Assembly: GCA_027625915.1 (NCBI GenBank)
Contig: JANTQA010000029.1
Coordinates: 7,378,001-7,442,000 of the forward strand
Reading direction: 5' to 3'
DNA: 64,000 nt
Source: Anaeramoeba flamelloides
Taxonomy: Eukaryota > Metamonada > Anaeramoebidae
This document shows, in pieces, positions 11,993 through 23,195 of this stretch (within the stretch, counting starts at the first letter, position 1; each line of letters starts with the position of its first letter). The notes beneath the pieces are model-generated. The model was not told where the DNA came from, did no database searches, and saw nothing but the letters and a program-made list of their open reading frames with translations. Position numbers and translations under genes: made by a program.

Positions 11993-12100
11993 ATGGTTCC
12001 GAACACAAAGTTAATTATTACGTTATTATTTTTTGCTGTGATGCTTTTTATTTTTATTGTTTTTTTTTGGATTGTTATTAAAGGATTATTTCATAAATAA
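11993..12100 (+). CDS. Possible 35-residue single-pass membrane peptide
   Basis: ATG at 11993 opens a 36-codon frame ending in TAA at 12098-12100. The peptide starts MVPNTKLIITLLFFAVM, continues with a hydrophobic stretch FIFIVFFWIVI and ends KGLFHK. This gives one membrane helix with a polar N-terminus and a basic C-terminus, the build of micro-subunits of ER or V-ATPase complexes. I do not recognise a family. It is too short to separate from chance in T-rich DNA without transcripts. It lies about 0.8 kb upstream of, and opposite in orientation to, the large helical-protein gene. Confidence 0.35.
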   Translation: MVPNTKLIITLLFFAVMLFIFIVFFWIVIKGLFHK

Positions 12101-13144
12101 GAACTGTTTGAGTCACAGATAGGTTGGATCTAAGATTAACCCAAAAAAAAATATTTTTTATCCCGATTATTCAATTTTTGGTTTTGGAATCATTTAATCA
12201 GAGATTACCATGAATCTTTTGAAAAGCATAACCAATCTCCAATTTGGTTATTATTGATTGTTTTCAAATATTAAACAATAATATTTAGTGAAAGAGGGGG
12301 GAATTATAAACTTTTTCGTTTTTTTTTTGATTTATTTTCATATAGGTTAATAATAAAGCAAAAAAAAAATATCTTTCTGTTGATAGAAGGGTCTGAAATT
12401 TTTTATTCATATTGGTTGAAACAAGTTCAAAAATCATTTAAAATTGAAACAAAAAATATAAACTAAATTTCATAATAAATGACCCACCTTACATTTAAAT
12501 AATGAATTGCTTTTGTATCGTTTTGAAGTTATTCCTCTCACAATGAAAAGTTTACAAATAAATCATTTTTTCTCTTTTTTATTTTTTCAAAAGTGTTTTG
12601 TTAAAATGGAAAATGAAAATGAAAAATTTGAAAGAAAGTAACAGATGAATTAATGCAAATTTTGGTTTCAAATATGAAAAAGAGATTAGATTTAGTTATT
12701 CAAATGGAAGGAGAATCGATAAATGGTTTTTTTACTTATTTAAATTGTCTATTTTTCATGTAATGCTTCTTTCAAAATAAATGGCCCAATTTTTTTTAAC
12801 AGTTTTTTTTATTTTTCTTTCTTTTATTTTTAGACAAAAAATAAATATCTCTTGAGTATAGTACTGAATATTAAAATCTAAATTTATATATTATAATAGA
12901 TAACTTCAATTATTAAAAATATTTTTATTTAAAATTTGATTTTTAATGGGCCAATTATTATGAAAGATAGTTTAGTATTTTATCAACATATATACTTTTC
13001 TTATATTTGGTAAATTGCATTTGTTACATTTTTTTTTTTTGGATTGTAAAAAAACCATCATGATGTTGTAGATTCATCTCTTTAGTTCAGTTCCTTCACT
13101 ATCAAAAGGAAACCATCCAACTCAATAACAATATATATATATAT
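12101..13144. other. Intergenic, nothing recognised
   Basis: AT-rich with long T-runs; ends in the TA run that hosts the 1.5-kb element. Confidence 0.5.
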
Positions 13145-14640
13145 CCCTTAGCACCCCGGATTTGCCTAAATTTCATCAAGTTTTTTAAATTAGATTTAAA
13201 ATGATATTGATCTACTAATATATTAATTTTCTTATTTATCTTTAATCCAGATTTGGATTATAATAAAAAGTCAAAATAGTTCAAAGATAAAGTAGTTAAG
13301 TTATTGTTTTTTTTTTTGAAATTGAAAAAAAAAATAATAATAATTCATTTTTACATTTTTTTTAAAGATTTTTATTTTTATTTTATTTTTTTTAAAACAG
13401 AAATTTTATTACATTAATAGTAATTCAAAACCCAACACATTAATTTATTAATAATAACCACAAAACAACTTTGCTAATTTTATGATAAAAAAAATAAATA
13501 AAAAAATAAATTACTTTGAAATTTAATTTTTTTTTTTAGAAAAAATTTCAATAAAATATACAATTAAGAGAAAAATGAAATTTATTTCTTTAGGCCAAAA
13601 TTAAATTTTTAATTTGATTAATTTTCTAAAACTTTTATTTTAGCAATAGATAATAATTGAAAATCAAAAAAAAAAAAAAATTGTAAAATAATTTCAATTT
13701 ATTAAATTGGAATAAAACAAATATAAATTACTTTTTTAATCGATAAAATATTTATACCTAAATTTAAAATAAAATAAAAATAACTCTTAAATATTATTCA
13801 AATATAATAAAATAATCTCCGAAACCAATTTTTTTTTTTTTGTATTTTGTTATCGATAAAAATTTGAATAATATATTTGCGATATTTGGATTTTTCCTTA
13901 ATAAATTAATCCAGATCTTGTTAAATAAGTTCTGATATATGGTCTCTACTACAACAATATTGTTAATTTTATGTCTAGATTTTAAAAAGTCAAAAATTAA
14001 AAAATTGTAAAATAATAAAAAAAAAATCCAATATTAATCTTACTCGAACTATTGGCCAAATCATTTAAAATTGAAAAAAAATCTTGTTGAAAAAATTTCC
14101 AAATTTTGCAATGAAAAAAAATTTGATTTTTTTATCTAATTTAATTTATATTTTTTTTTATTTTTAAATTATTTAGAATCTAATATAGATATTGATATTG
14201 AATAGTAATCAGTAGATAAAACATATTTTCTATGTGATGTTATAATAACTTTTAAAATGAATAAATTAATAAATCAAGCATTTTAGGCAATTTTGGGGTG
14301 CAAAGGGCCCCAAAAAAATTTCCAGTAAAGTATGATGTGTTTTAAATGTCAAAAATAAGAGGTTTTTGATGTCTAGACAAACTTTTCAAAAAAAAAAAAA
14401 AAAATTTATTTTTACAAAATTTGAAAAAATAATAAAATCACAAGAACTAAAAAAAAATTCCCAATATTGAAAATTTTTTTTCAAGTTATTTTTTTATTTT
14501 AACTAACTATACAATTTTTAATTATAAAATTTTCTTTCTAAGATAATTGTTTATTAATTCTATACCTTATTATCCTTTGATAACATTTCAAATTAAAATT
14601 TTTGTTTGAAATGTTTTTAGGTTATTTGGGGTGCTAAGGG
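13145..14640. mobile_element. 1.5-kb TIR element, copy B (complete)
   Basis: Both ends are visible: CCCTTAGCACCCC at 13145-13157 and GGGGTGCTAAGGG at 14628-14640, a 13-bp perfect terminal inverted repeat continuing imperfectly inward (GCCTAAA against TTTAGG). The element sits in alternating TA runs on both sides, which hides the target-site duplication (TA, TAT or longer). A TIR-like motif also lies inside, at about 14281-14307. No long ORF, so it depended on enzymes in trans. The CCC start recalls piggyBac, but no TTAA flanks are present, so I leave the superfamily open. Confidence 0.85.
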
Positions 14641-15261
14641 ATATATATATATATATATTTCTTATACTTTTTTTTTTCAAAAGTTGATATTTTAAATTGA
14701 AAATAAAATTAAATTGAAAACAAATGATTAATTTAAGAGGCAAGTTTGTACTTAGGAAATAAGGTATTTCCAAAAAAGTGTTTTTTTTTTTTTTTTTTCA
14801 AAGAATATTTTCTTTGTTGGAAGTTATTTCATATTTGTAAATTTGGTCTAGAAAATCAATATAATATATTACTACTAGTTGAATCAGTACTGCTTGTTTG
14901 TATTTCTGAATATATTTCTCAAAATATTTCCAAAATTTATGAAAAAATAATTCACAACACTTTTTTTCTGGATAAAATGAGGTATGATAAAATCCAATAA
15001 AAAATGGACAATATGATAAGCACACAAACTATTTTTTAAACAATTTATAAAGTTAAAATTTTTTCCTTCAATGAGAAATTATATTAAGATTAAACCTCTT
15101 CTGAAAATAATTTTTGGATCAAAATGAAGAAAAAAATAAACGCTAATTTTCACCCTTGGAAAAAATACAATATAAAGTTGAGATCAGAAACTTTTATATC
15201 TTTTGAAAAGGTGATATCATATAAACAATAGAATTGTTTAAATATTAATGATCAATAAAAG
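14641..15261. other. Intergenic, TA and T runs only
   Basis: (TA)n at 14641-14659 and a T-run near 14782. Overlapping small open frames on both strands (14588-15025) show no protein character. Confidence 0.5.
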
Positions 15262-15640
15262 ATGCCATGGGTAATTTTTGTAGACATCTGAAGATTCTCG
15301 ACATTTGGAGTTTTTTTCAGGGCGGTAATTTGGCTTGTGGGAAATAAGAGCCCAGGTTCAATATGTTCAGTATGTTCGATTACCACCAAGATCATTTGTT
15401 TTTTTTGGAAAAATTAAAGGAAACTTCAAAATAATAAACCCTTAGCTTCGTAAATATCAGCCATTTTAAATCAAGACTAAAAATAAGTCATAATAAATGA
15501 AGTGCCTCACTTCACTCAGACAAAAATGGTCATTTTCATGCTTATTATGAAAAAAAAAATTGTCTACAAAAACACAGAAATTCTACAAATGCCGAGAATC
15601 TAAAAATATCTACATTTTACAAAAATGACCAATTTTATAA
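15262..15640. mobile_element. Foldback element, arms about 55-75 bp
   Basis: The left arm (15262-15315, with GTAATTTTTGTAGA and GATTCTCGACATTTG) pairs with the right arm (about 15565-15640, with CAAATGCCGAGAATC and TACAAAAATGACC). The centre is AT-rich with a small palindrome GAAGTGCCTCACTTC. No ORF. Confidence 0.6.
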
Positions 15641-15689
15641 TCTTTCCAACATAACTTTTACAAAAAAAATGAAGACTTTGAAAAGCAAT

Positions 15690-17041
15690 TTAAGAATTCT
15701 GAGATTTTTTTTATAAATAAAAAGAAAACAAAAAAAAAGAAAAAAAAAAAAAACATACTCCTGTGGTAGCTAAATATCTTCCCAAAATAATTCCAGTATT
15801 ATTAGAATATGTTTTATTATTATGTTTTGTCCTTTTATAAATTTTCTTTGTAAAATTTGTTAATTTTTTTTGTGTGCTTAGAGAAAGAGTATCCCAAATA
15901 AAACTATTTTTATCTTGAGTGTTTTTTTTCAAGGGAGACTTATAATTATCTTTTTTATTTGCCATTTCATTTCTTAAATTTTTTGAAAAAATATTTAATG
16001 AATTAAAATTGGTTGCTAAGTTATATTTATCCATTTGTTTATAAACTGCATTTATCCATTCAAATTGACCTCGGAAATAATTTTCTGAATTAACACTTGA
16101 AAATGATCTTCTAATCCTTTTTTTATAGGGTTTTAATAATGCTTGCTGTTGTAATTGTCTTGGATGCATTGGTACTTTCTGTAAATTTTTTATCACAATT
16201 TGTGCCCATCTTCTACACGTTCTTTCATATTCTTGTAATGTTAAGTAGTATTCTGGTTTTGGTTCTGCTGGTATGAAATGGGTGTCCCATGGTCTTTCTG
16301 CAAGCAAATAATCTTTAAATTCGTTGGACAATTTTTTTCTTTCCCTTTTTGAAATCAATAAAAAATAATTGAAAAATAATCATTATTCAATAAATATATG
16401 GATATATAAGTATAATTAATTGAAGATAATTAATTAATAAATCAAAAAGTTTAAATTACTTTGGTAGCCCATTGTTAATTAATTGTATTAATCCTAATTC
16501 CTTTTCAATCGGTATTTCGAATTGTACATCTTCTAATTTTATTCCAATGTTATCCTCTTCATCAGTTCCCATATCTGTTTCGGTATTGGTTTCATCTTCG
16601 TCGATAGTTATATTTTCACTATTTTCATAATCTTGTTCAGTTTTTATAGTTTCAGTATTTGTCTTTGAATAAAATTAATATTAGATAGACAACCAACAAA
16701 AAAAAATAAAATAATTAATAGATGTATATATATATATAAATAAATAATAAAAAAAAATAATCATTATGTGTGGGGGCTTCACTGTACCTGTACTATTGCT
16801 TTCCTTTCTTTTAAATTATATAATTGCCCACTAATTGGCTCTGGGATTTTTATTATCCCAAGTTGTTCTTGGGCTTTATATTTCCACTCAATTGATGCTC
16901 GTTCAAATTCTTCAAAAGTATTATAATCTTCAGGATCTGGAAATTTAATTAAGTTGTCAAATGATTTTGGCTTATTTTCGCTCAGTAATTTTAATTTTCC
17001 TTCTTTTGTATGATTTTCTTCATTTTGATAAATTTGATATT
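15690..17041 (-). CDS. Protein with repeated P-x-Y-x-T-x-x-E-[YF]-E-R...W motif (5' end not found)
   Basis: Visible exons: 17041-16782, 16662-16460, 16344-15759 and 15698-15690. Splice phases agree. The first donor (GTGAAG at 16781) is the least certain; later donors are GTAATT and GTATGT. The last coding exon is only AAT TCT TAA. The motif appears as PEDYNTFEEFERASIEW (about 16885-16941) and PEYYLTLQEYERTCRRW (about 16205-16262), each followed by a Pro-containing segment. Between them is an acidic Asp/Glu/Thr-rich linker, and the C-terminus is strongly basic. No start codon is seen in the first exon, so an upstream exon is missing. I do not recognise a named family; the Trp motif may be a short peptide-binding or helical repeat. 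Confidence 0.6.
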
Positions 17042-17174
17042 CTTTATTTTAAATTTAAAATAATTTTATTATAAGATTAAGAATAAATACAAAAAAAACA
17101 AAAAAAATTAAATAATTGATTAATTAATGAAATACTGTAGTAAAATAATTTGATTTGTAATTCAATTTTTTTTT

Positions 17175-17362
17175 TATTATTTTTCTATTTTTTTTACTGG
17201 CTGAAATTTGCTTTATATTGAGAAGTAGAGTTAGATGGAAAAAAACCACAAGTTGATTGTTGACTAATACTGAGATACTGAACCATGTCAGTATGAGTAG
17301 CTTGTAAAGAAAATAAAAAAAGCAAATAAATGGCAGCTACTAAACGACTTATTTGAAAATGA
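17175..17362 (-). CDS. Possible terminal exon of a small membrane or secreted protein
   Basis: On the minus strand an open frame follows an AATAG acceptor and reads DDHFQISRLV, then a hydrophobic AAIYLLFLFSLQA, then THTDMVQYLSISQQS and a Cys-containing tail ending NFSQ and TAA. The hydrophobic core plus polar tail looks like a signal peptide or single membrane span. The splice phase does not fit the neighbouring gene at 15690-17041, and no start codon is visible. The frame could be chance. Confidence 0.25.
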
Positions 17363-17683
17363 TCATCTATTATTACTTAAAACCATTTAAACGATGAAAA
17401 AATTAACCAAAAGCATTACAAGTGTGTTTCTGAGTGTTCTTAATGAAAAAATAGTATTGTGTTTGTTTTATTATTTTTTACCTATTACCTATTATCAAAA
17501 ATACTTGATGATTTTTTATTTTTGTTTTTCAAATTTTTTCATTTTTATTTTATCTTTTTTTGTTTTAAATTCTTCTTTTTGTTTTTTCAATCAATATAAA
17601 ACTTGGTATTTGCTCAATTCCAAAATTACCCCTCCCCTTTTTTTTACTGAATAAATTACTAATATACCATTATTCATCAAGAG

Positions 17684-17705
17684 TGAGTGCCTAGGGTTTT
17701 TTCAA
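17684..17705. repeat. Hairpin-family tag fragment
   Basis: GAGTGAGTGCCTAGGGTTTT matches the tag-to-stem junction of the palindromic hairpin family. The partner arm is not evident. Confidence 0.4.
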
Positions 17706-18968
17706 TAATTATTTTTAATCCAAAGAGTAAAGTAAAATCTTTAATTGTATTAATTTCTTCCAAATTAATAAAAAACGAATTTATTTCAAACAAGAAACTT
17801 GAAAAATTTTTTTTTTTATTTTCATTTTTTATTTAAAATTTTTATCATTTGTTCTGGTTCAGCAAAAGGTTTGTTGGAGGATTATATCGCTGATGAGTGA
17901 TGATATTTTGAAAATCGTGTGAAAATCAATTTTTTCCAAAAATGTGTTTTTCGTGTCAAGAATGACATATAAACAAAAAAATAGACTCAACATATTTTTG
18001 ATTAGAATTTTGATTATTGTTTTTTCAACTTTATTCAAGCAAAAAATATTGCTTTTTCCAAAAAATTCAAAAATCATTTAATTTCAAAATTTTAAAAAAA
18101 AGAAGTTCGTAAAGAAACTGAATTTTTGAAAGGTCTTTGAAAGATGAAGAACAAAATAAGAATTATTTGTTTAAATAGAAAAAATGGAAAGGAGTTAGAT
18201 TCATCATCACAAAAGTAACTTCAAGAATTAAGAATAAGTTCAACACAAAAAAATCCATCAATTTTTTTAAAAAAAAGATGCTGAGAATAAACAAGAAGAA
18301 AAATAAACAGGGGTTTATATTTTTATTACATTGATCCTGATTTTTTTCCTCATTATTTTGAATCTCAAAAAATAACCATCCGTATTCTGTGCTGTTTGTT
18401 ACAATAATCTCACACTATACTAAGCCTTTACAAAATAACAACCAAATATCACTTACTCACTACGCTCGCGATGGGATTTTTAGTGTTTTTTAGAGGGTAT
18501 AGCGATTAGAAATAGCAGGTTATTTTGTTACTTCTAGGCACATATAATGTGAATTATTTTGACAAACATGACAGAATAACTAAGTGTATTAAAGGTTAAC
18601 CCAAAATAAACAACATTTTGTGTATACTGTTAAAACCAAATTGAATGAATTAAATTTATATCTAAAAGTTCAAATAATGAAGCTTAATTAAATCTCAAAA
18701 AATATCATTTTCTAATAGGTTTTATGAAGGTATTTGGATTTTTCAAACTGTGATGAGTAAAATAGTTTGGGAAGATTGAAACATAAATTTTCACTTGATT
18801 TTGTAAAGATCTTGGTGTTTTTTCGAACTAATAGTTAGTAAAATATTTTGGTAACTTGAAATAAAATTTTTTATTTGTTATTGTTTAATCTAAAACTCAG
18901 GAAATTTCAAAAACTCCCTAACTTCAATTTTACTGATCAATTGAAAATAGTAGTAAAAACTTGAAAAA

Positions 18969-19624
18969 TATATTCCCTTTTACAGATAAATATAAAAATT
19001 ATCGAGTAACCATTAACCATTATAATTGTGATATTGTTTAAATATTCTAAAACCATCAATTTTTAACATCTTGGTAAATGTAGAAATTGAAAAAAATCGC
19101 AGATCTGAAAAATTAATAGAGAAACTGACTGAAAATTAAAATCTAATTTTGATATTAAATTTTAAAAATCATAATCATTTTTTATCAAATTGAAAATATT
19201 TGAATTGATTTTAATTTGAGAAAAGTATGTTAAGTAATTTTGAATTTACATTAAATTAACTAAAACTATTTTGTAAAAAATATTTCCGCTAAGTTACCCA
19301 ATTTAAATGTAAAATTTTGAAAAAAATTATTCAAAGAAAGATAAAAAATAAATAAAATTCTTTTTTTATAAATGTAAAATCAAAGTAAACTACATCATAA
19401 ATATTTTCTAAATTTATAATTTATCTAATATATAATCACAATAAATTAGATTTTAATTTTCAGTCAGTTTCTCTATTAATTTTTCAGATCTGCGATTTTT
19501 TTCAATTTCTACATTTACCAAGATGTTAAAAATTGATGGTTTTAGAATATTTAAACAATATCCCAATTATAATGGTTAATGGTTACTCGATAGTTTTTAT
19601 ATTTATCTTTAAAATGGGAATATA
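18969..19624. mobile_element. Foldback element with about 180-bp arms
   Basis: The left arm, about 18970-19150 (TATCGAGTAACC-like start, then ATCGCAGATCTG, then ACTGACTGAAAATT), is matched almost base for base in reverse by 19440-19622. The middle is about 290 bp of featureless AT-rich DNA. The right end abuts the Tc1-like element at 19625 and shares its TA. Confidence 0.85.
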
Positions 19625-20513
19625 AACTAAATTCCAAAATTTTAGATTTAGTTTAAATAATTTAAAGAATAACAATACCACATGATTGTTTCAACTCCAA
19701 AATAATTTTGATTTTTAACAAATATTTTTATCATTTTTTTATCTTTTCTGTTTTGGTTTTATTCCTTTTTCTCCAAGAACGTAATCTAATCTGTTTCGTT
19801 CTATTGGAAATTTTTTTGACAATGATTAATTAATGGTTAATTTGTGTTTAGTTGGTTCAAAAAACTCAAATAAGATTAGTTGATGATATTTTGACCTTTG
19901 ATCGATCAATAATTGTTGGTTGGATTTTTACAAATTTACCAATTCATTTTTTTTTTTGCGCTCTCCAAAAAATTTTTGAAGAAAACTAAATTAGGATTAA
20001 AATATTTCTGATGATTGTATCTATTTTAGATATTCTTTAAATTAGAAGCATGGATTTATTCACATCAAAATTCTCTCTCTAACAGATTAGTGAAATTTCA
20101 GCAAATTCACCAATACTTTTTTTATTTTTTTTGAAAACTAAATTAAGATTCAAAAAATTTAGCTATATGATTTTTTTGTTGTATCTAGATACTCTTTAAA
20201 TCAGAAGTTACAAATTTGGTCACTTCAAAAGTCTCCCTTTAACAGATTAGATGAGGTTTAATCTTGCCCTTAACAATAAACCCAATAAAATTTTTTGTTC
20301 CGCTCGTTTCATCATTTTTAACACAGAGATTTTTTTTTTTTGTTTTATATTTTTTTCTTTGATTTGGATAAAAATGATTGCATATAAAAACATTAATACT
20401 GGGTAACTTAAACCTGGTTTTATATTATGCTTGGAAAAATATAAAAAAATGTGTTTTTTTTTGCTTTTGATTTTTATGGTTTTGGGTGTGTCCAAATTTT
20501 TGGAATGGGAGTT
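19625..20513. mobile_element. Tc1-like TIR element, copy 4, internally duplicated
   Basis: TIR AACTAAATTCCAAAATTTT at the left and the inverse of AACTCCCATTCCAAAAATTT at the right, with TA on both sides (19623-19624, 20514-20515). At 889 bp it is longer than the 530-bp copies because a segment ending in CTAACAGATTAG is duplicated around 19950-20250. Orientation is opposite to copies 1 and 2. The DGILxFDRSTIV-like frame is still discernible near 19880-19950. Confidence 0.8.
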
Positions 20514-20778
20514 TATTTTCGAATTATTACTAATATTTTCAATTGATCGAAGAAATTGAATTTCAGGGTGGTTTTGAAACCCCCCGTTTTAGATTTGACA
20601 GCTTATTCGTAAATAACAGCGAGGCAATAATGTATTAAATTTGTTTTCATTTTTTTTTTGGTGGGTTTTGAAATCAAACAAAACACAAAATCTGAGACTA
20701 AATTGTGACGGTATTGTTGTTTTAGTATTTGTTTTAAAATCTAAGGATCAAACAAATCTTGTAAATGGGGAAAAAAAA

Positions 20779-21014
20779 TACTGGTATTTGAATTATAAAT
20801 GTGAAAAAATTTTCACTTCATCTTCTTGTATTTCTTTTTTAACAAAGAACCTTTCAAAAGAAATAGATTGCAATTAGTGATCTCTCTTTATTTATTTATT
20901 TGGTCCTTTTTTATTCGATATATCGGGTATATTTTTGGGGGGCTAAGAATTAACAATAAAGCCCATTTCTGAGTTGAACAACTTACACTGATTTTTGAAT
21001 ATCAAATACCAGTA
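20779..21014. mobile_element. MITE with TACTGG ends carrying a piece of another locus
   Basis: Ends TACTGGTATTTGAAT and its inverse at 21014. Inside, 20837-20953 matches 30600-30722 (shared AAGAACCTTTC, ATAGATTG, GATCTCTCTTT and TTTTGGGGG blocks). The 30.6-kb copy has no such ends, so this looks like capture of a fragment by a TIR element. Confidence 0.55.
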
Positions 21015-21483
21015 TTGTGTTCCTTGTTTTCTTGTTATTTCTCCCAATAGATTTTGAAAACAAAGCAAGACCCTTAACAAAAATTGCAATAGAAACAGAG
21101 GCCTTCACTTTTCAATAAATTTTCCTCTGATTTAGCTGTTATTTCCAAATTAATAAATGAAAATTATTATTTCAAGCTACTAAAATATTTTACTCATTAT
21201 TAGTTCGAAAAAACACCAAGATCTTTACAATATCAAGTGAAAATTTATGTTTCAATCCCAAACTATTTTACTCATTATAGTTTGAAAAACCCAAAAGATC
21301 TTGACAAAAACAATAAGAAAAAATATTTTTTGAGATTTAATTAATTGTTCTAAATGAGCTCTGAGATCAAATTTTTATTATTGGAATTTGATTTTAACAG
21401 TCCCGACCAAAAGAAGTTTGTGAAAAAAAAATAAAAAAGGTGTGAAGAGATTAATATTTAAAAAGCGAAAATCAAAAGTTTTG

Positions 21484-22094
21484 TTAAAACCACCAACAAA
21501 CCTGCTCGTTAAGTTGATTTGGCTCTTTTTGTTGAGGCTTTTTCAAACCTTTTTGTTTTCACTTTTTGTAGGGGAAAGGAAAGGAAAGGAAAGGAAAGAA
21601 TTTCTTGTTAAAATTTAAAAATATAGCCCAAAGTACCCACGAAATATCACATTTCTGCCTTTCAAAAATTTTAATTTTTTGTTGTTGTTTGTTGAAGAAC
21701 AAAACTTACCACTTAGAGGAAGAAGTGTTGTCTCTCGGAATTCAATTTCTTCCTTGGGGATAGGCAAATAGTGAAGGTCATAAAATTCTCCCTTTGCGCC
21801 AACAAAAACAGGAACGCGTTTCGATCTTAATTCTCTTTTTGTTGCAAGAATGTTTTCTTTTACATTGATTAAAGTGCCTTGGTAATTTCCTCCTTTGATT
21901 TGATCATTTAATATTTAAAAAATATTTTGTGTTCGCAAGGTAAACAAGTTATTTTTTTTGTTTTTCGATTGGTTTGATTTACGAGAAAGAAAAAAAAAGA
22001 AAGATTAGTTACTGATTCCTTTAAATTCTTTGACAGAAGCCCATTGCGAGCGCTCTCTTAAGAATATTCGTTTCCTTTTTTTTTCGAGACTCAT
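21484..22094 (-). CDS. Small conserved-looking protein of unknown function
   Basis: Three exons: 22094-22013, 21892-21710 and 21548 to the end. Donors are GTAACT and GTAAGT; acceptors are CAAAG (with an AG three bases further as an equal choice) and CAAAAAG, the latter preceded by a long (TTTCC)n pyrimidine tract. Phases match exactly. The protein starts MSLEKKRKRIFLRERSQW, continues VKEFKGI, then NYQGTLINVKENILATKREL, VPVFVGAKGEFYDLHYLPIP and ends GLKKPQQKEPNQLNEQ. Reading on gives VCWWF and a TAA at 21484-21486; alternatively GTTTGT at 21501 is another donor and the gene continues. Codon use and G+C stand out from the flanks. A basic N-terminus and a compact middle suggest a small nucleic-acid or complex subunit, but I do not recognise the family. 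Confidence 0.6.
21574..21600 (-). repeat. (GGAAA)n microsatellite acting as a polypyrimidine tract
   Basis: Four to five GGAAA units on the plus strand, hence TTTCC units on the transcribed strand, lie directly upstream of the third-exon acceptor of the 21484-22094 gene. Confidence 0.6.
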
Positions 22095-22599
22095 GAAAAT
22101 AAAAATTTTAAAAAAAATAAAAAATAAAAATGTTAGCAGAAGGATAAGAGTTGAAAAAATCATTTGTTTTATCAAAGCTTTTCACTTTTACAGATCTTTC
22201 ACCCTTTCAAAGTGTAAGAGAGTGCTTGGAAGAATTGTAAATTGTCTAGAAGTGTTTGAAAGGAAAAGTAGAAGTACTTTTTAGAGTCCAATGTTTTTTT
22301 GAATGTTCATTTTTCACATAAATGGGAAAAAATTATCACTTCATTTTTATTTTTGTCTTTCAAATAGGCTCCACAAATTCCAATCCTTTTCTTTTAAAAG
22401 GCTCTTATCCAAAAAATAAAGAAGGGAAGATGAAATGAAAATTTTTTCCCCATTTATTTTTCAGTTTGTTCACTAACCGATACTGGACTGATAATTTTTT
22501 TCGGACTATTTGTATTTTTAGAAAATTTTTGTTGTAAGTTGTTGTTAAAAAATTTTAAAAAGTGTTTTGATTTGCACATTCTTGTCGGAATGAAAAGTT

Positions 22600-22946
22600 A
22601 ACAGGGTGTGTTTAATTTTCAAAAAGAAACCTATCTTGAAGGTAAAACTGTCATTCTCAAAGTTTTTGAGAAAAATTTTTTTTTCAAAGATTTTTCAGAT
22701 ATTTTTCTTGCAATTGTACAACAAACATAAAGATCTTTTTGTAAATAAACGAGAATTGTGTTTTTTAGATCTCTTATTTCCTCTAGTTACATAAAATTTA
22801 TTGTGCGATTGTTAATCAAGGTATTTATCAAAGAATTTAGAAGGGTTAAAAGTTCATATGATTTACTTTTTTCAATTGTGGAATATTGCGCATTTAGGAT
22901 TCTTATCTCACACAATATAGAGCACCAACAAGATCTAACAAAATAA
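22600..22946 (+). CDS. Coding-like segments, gene structure unclear
   Basis: After an acceptor-like TTAACAG, an open frame reads GVFNFQKETYLEGKTVILKV. A second frame ends with SSYDLLFSIVEYCAFRILIS and HNIEHQQDLTK before a TAA at 22944-22946. An ATTTTTTAG-type acceptor near 22767 could link them, but I could not find a donor giving matching phase. The amino-acid texture is better than that of surrounding chance ORFs. It could be a small gene divergent from 21484-22094, or a decayed one. Confidence 0.25.
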
Positions 22947-23195
22947 ATAAGTTTACTATTTACAAGAGATGAAGTGACGGCTCTTGGAAAAATAAAATAA
23001 GTGAAAAATTTTTTTTCTTATTGAATTTTTCAACAAACCTTGAAAAATTTTGAAACTGTTATAAGCATTTCGATTAACAAAACAGTTTTTTGAAAAATCT
23101 TTTTCTCTTTTTTGTGTATATTTTTTTCCGATCCAACTGATAGGTTTGGTTGTGGATTTTGGTTTCTCGTTTGATTACATTTGGTTGAGTTAGAT

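Larger units (their letters stand above)
18690..21345. repeat. Outer inverted repeat enclosing nested elements
   Basis: The left arm, about 18690-18905 (with CTCAAAAAATATCATTTTC and AAAGATCTTGGTGTTTTTTC), pairs with the right arm, about 21140-21345. Inside lie a foldback element (18969-19624), a Tc1-like element (19625-20513) and a MITE (20779-21014). The same sequence family recurs at 30755-31258 and 38870-39130, so the arms are two copies of one dispersed repeat in opposite orientation. Confidence 0.6.

Noticed and set aside
1-14640. The 1.3-kb direct repeats at 1 and 13309 as LTRs of one retroelement
   Set aside because: The sequence between them holds host genes with introns, and copy B has its own inverted termini, so these are two separate DNA-element copies.
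22030-22284. 84-residue plus-strand frame
   Set aside because: Its first part is antisense to the well-spliced first exon of the 21484-22094 gene; the remainder is not convincing alone.
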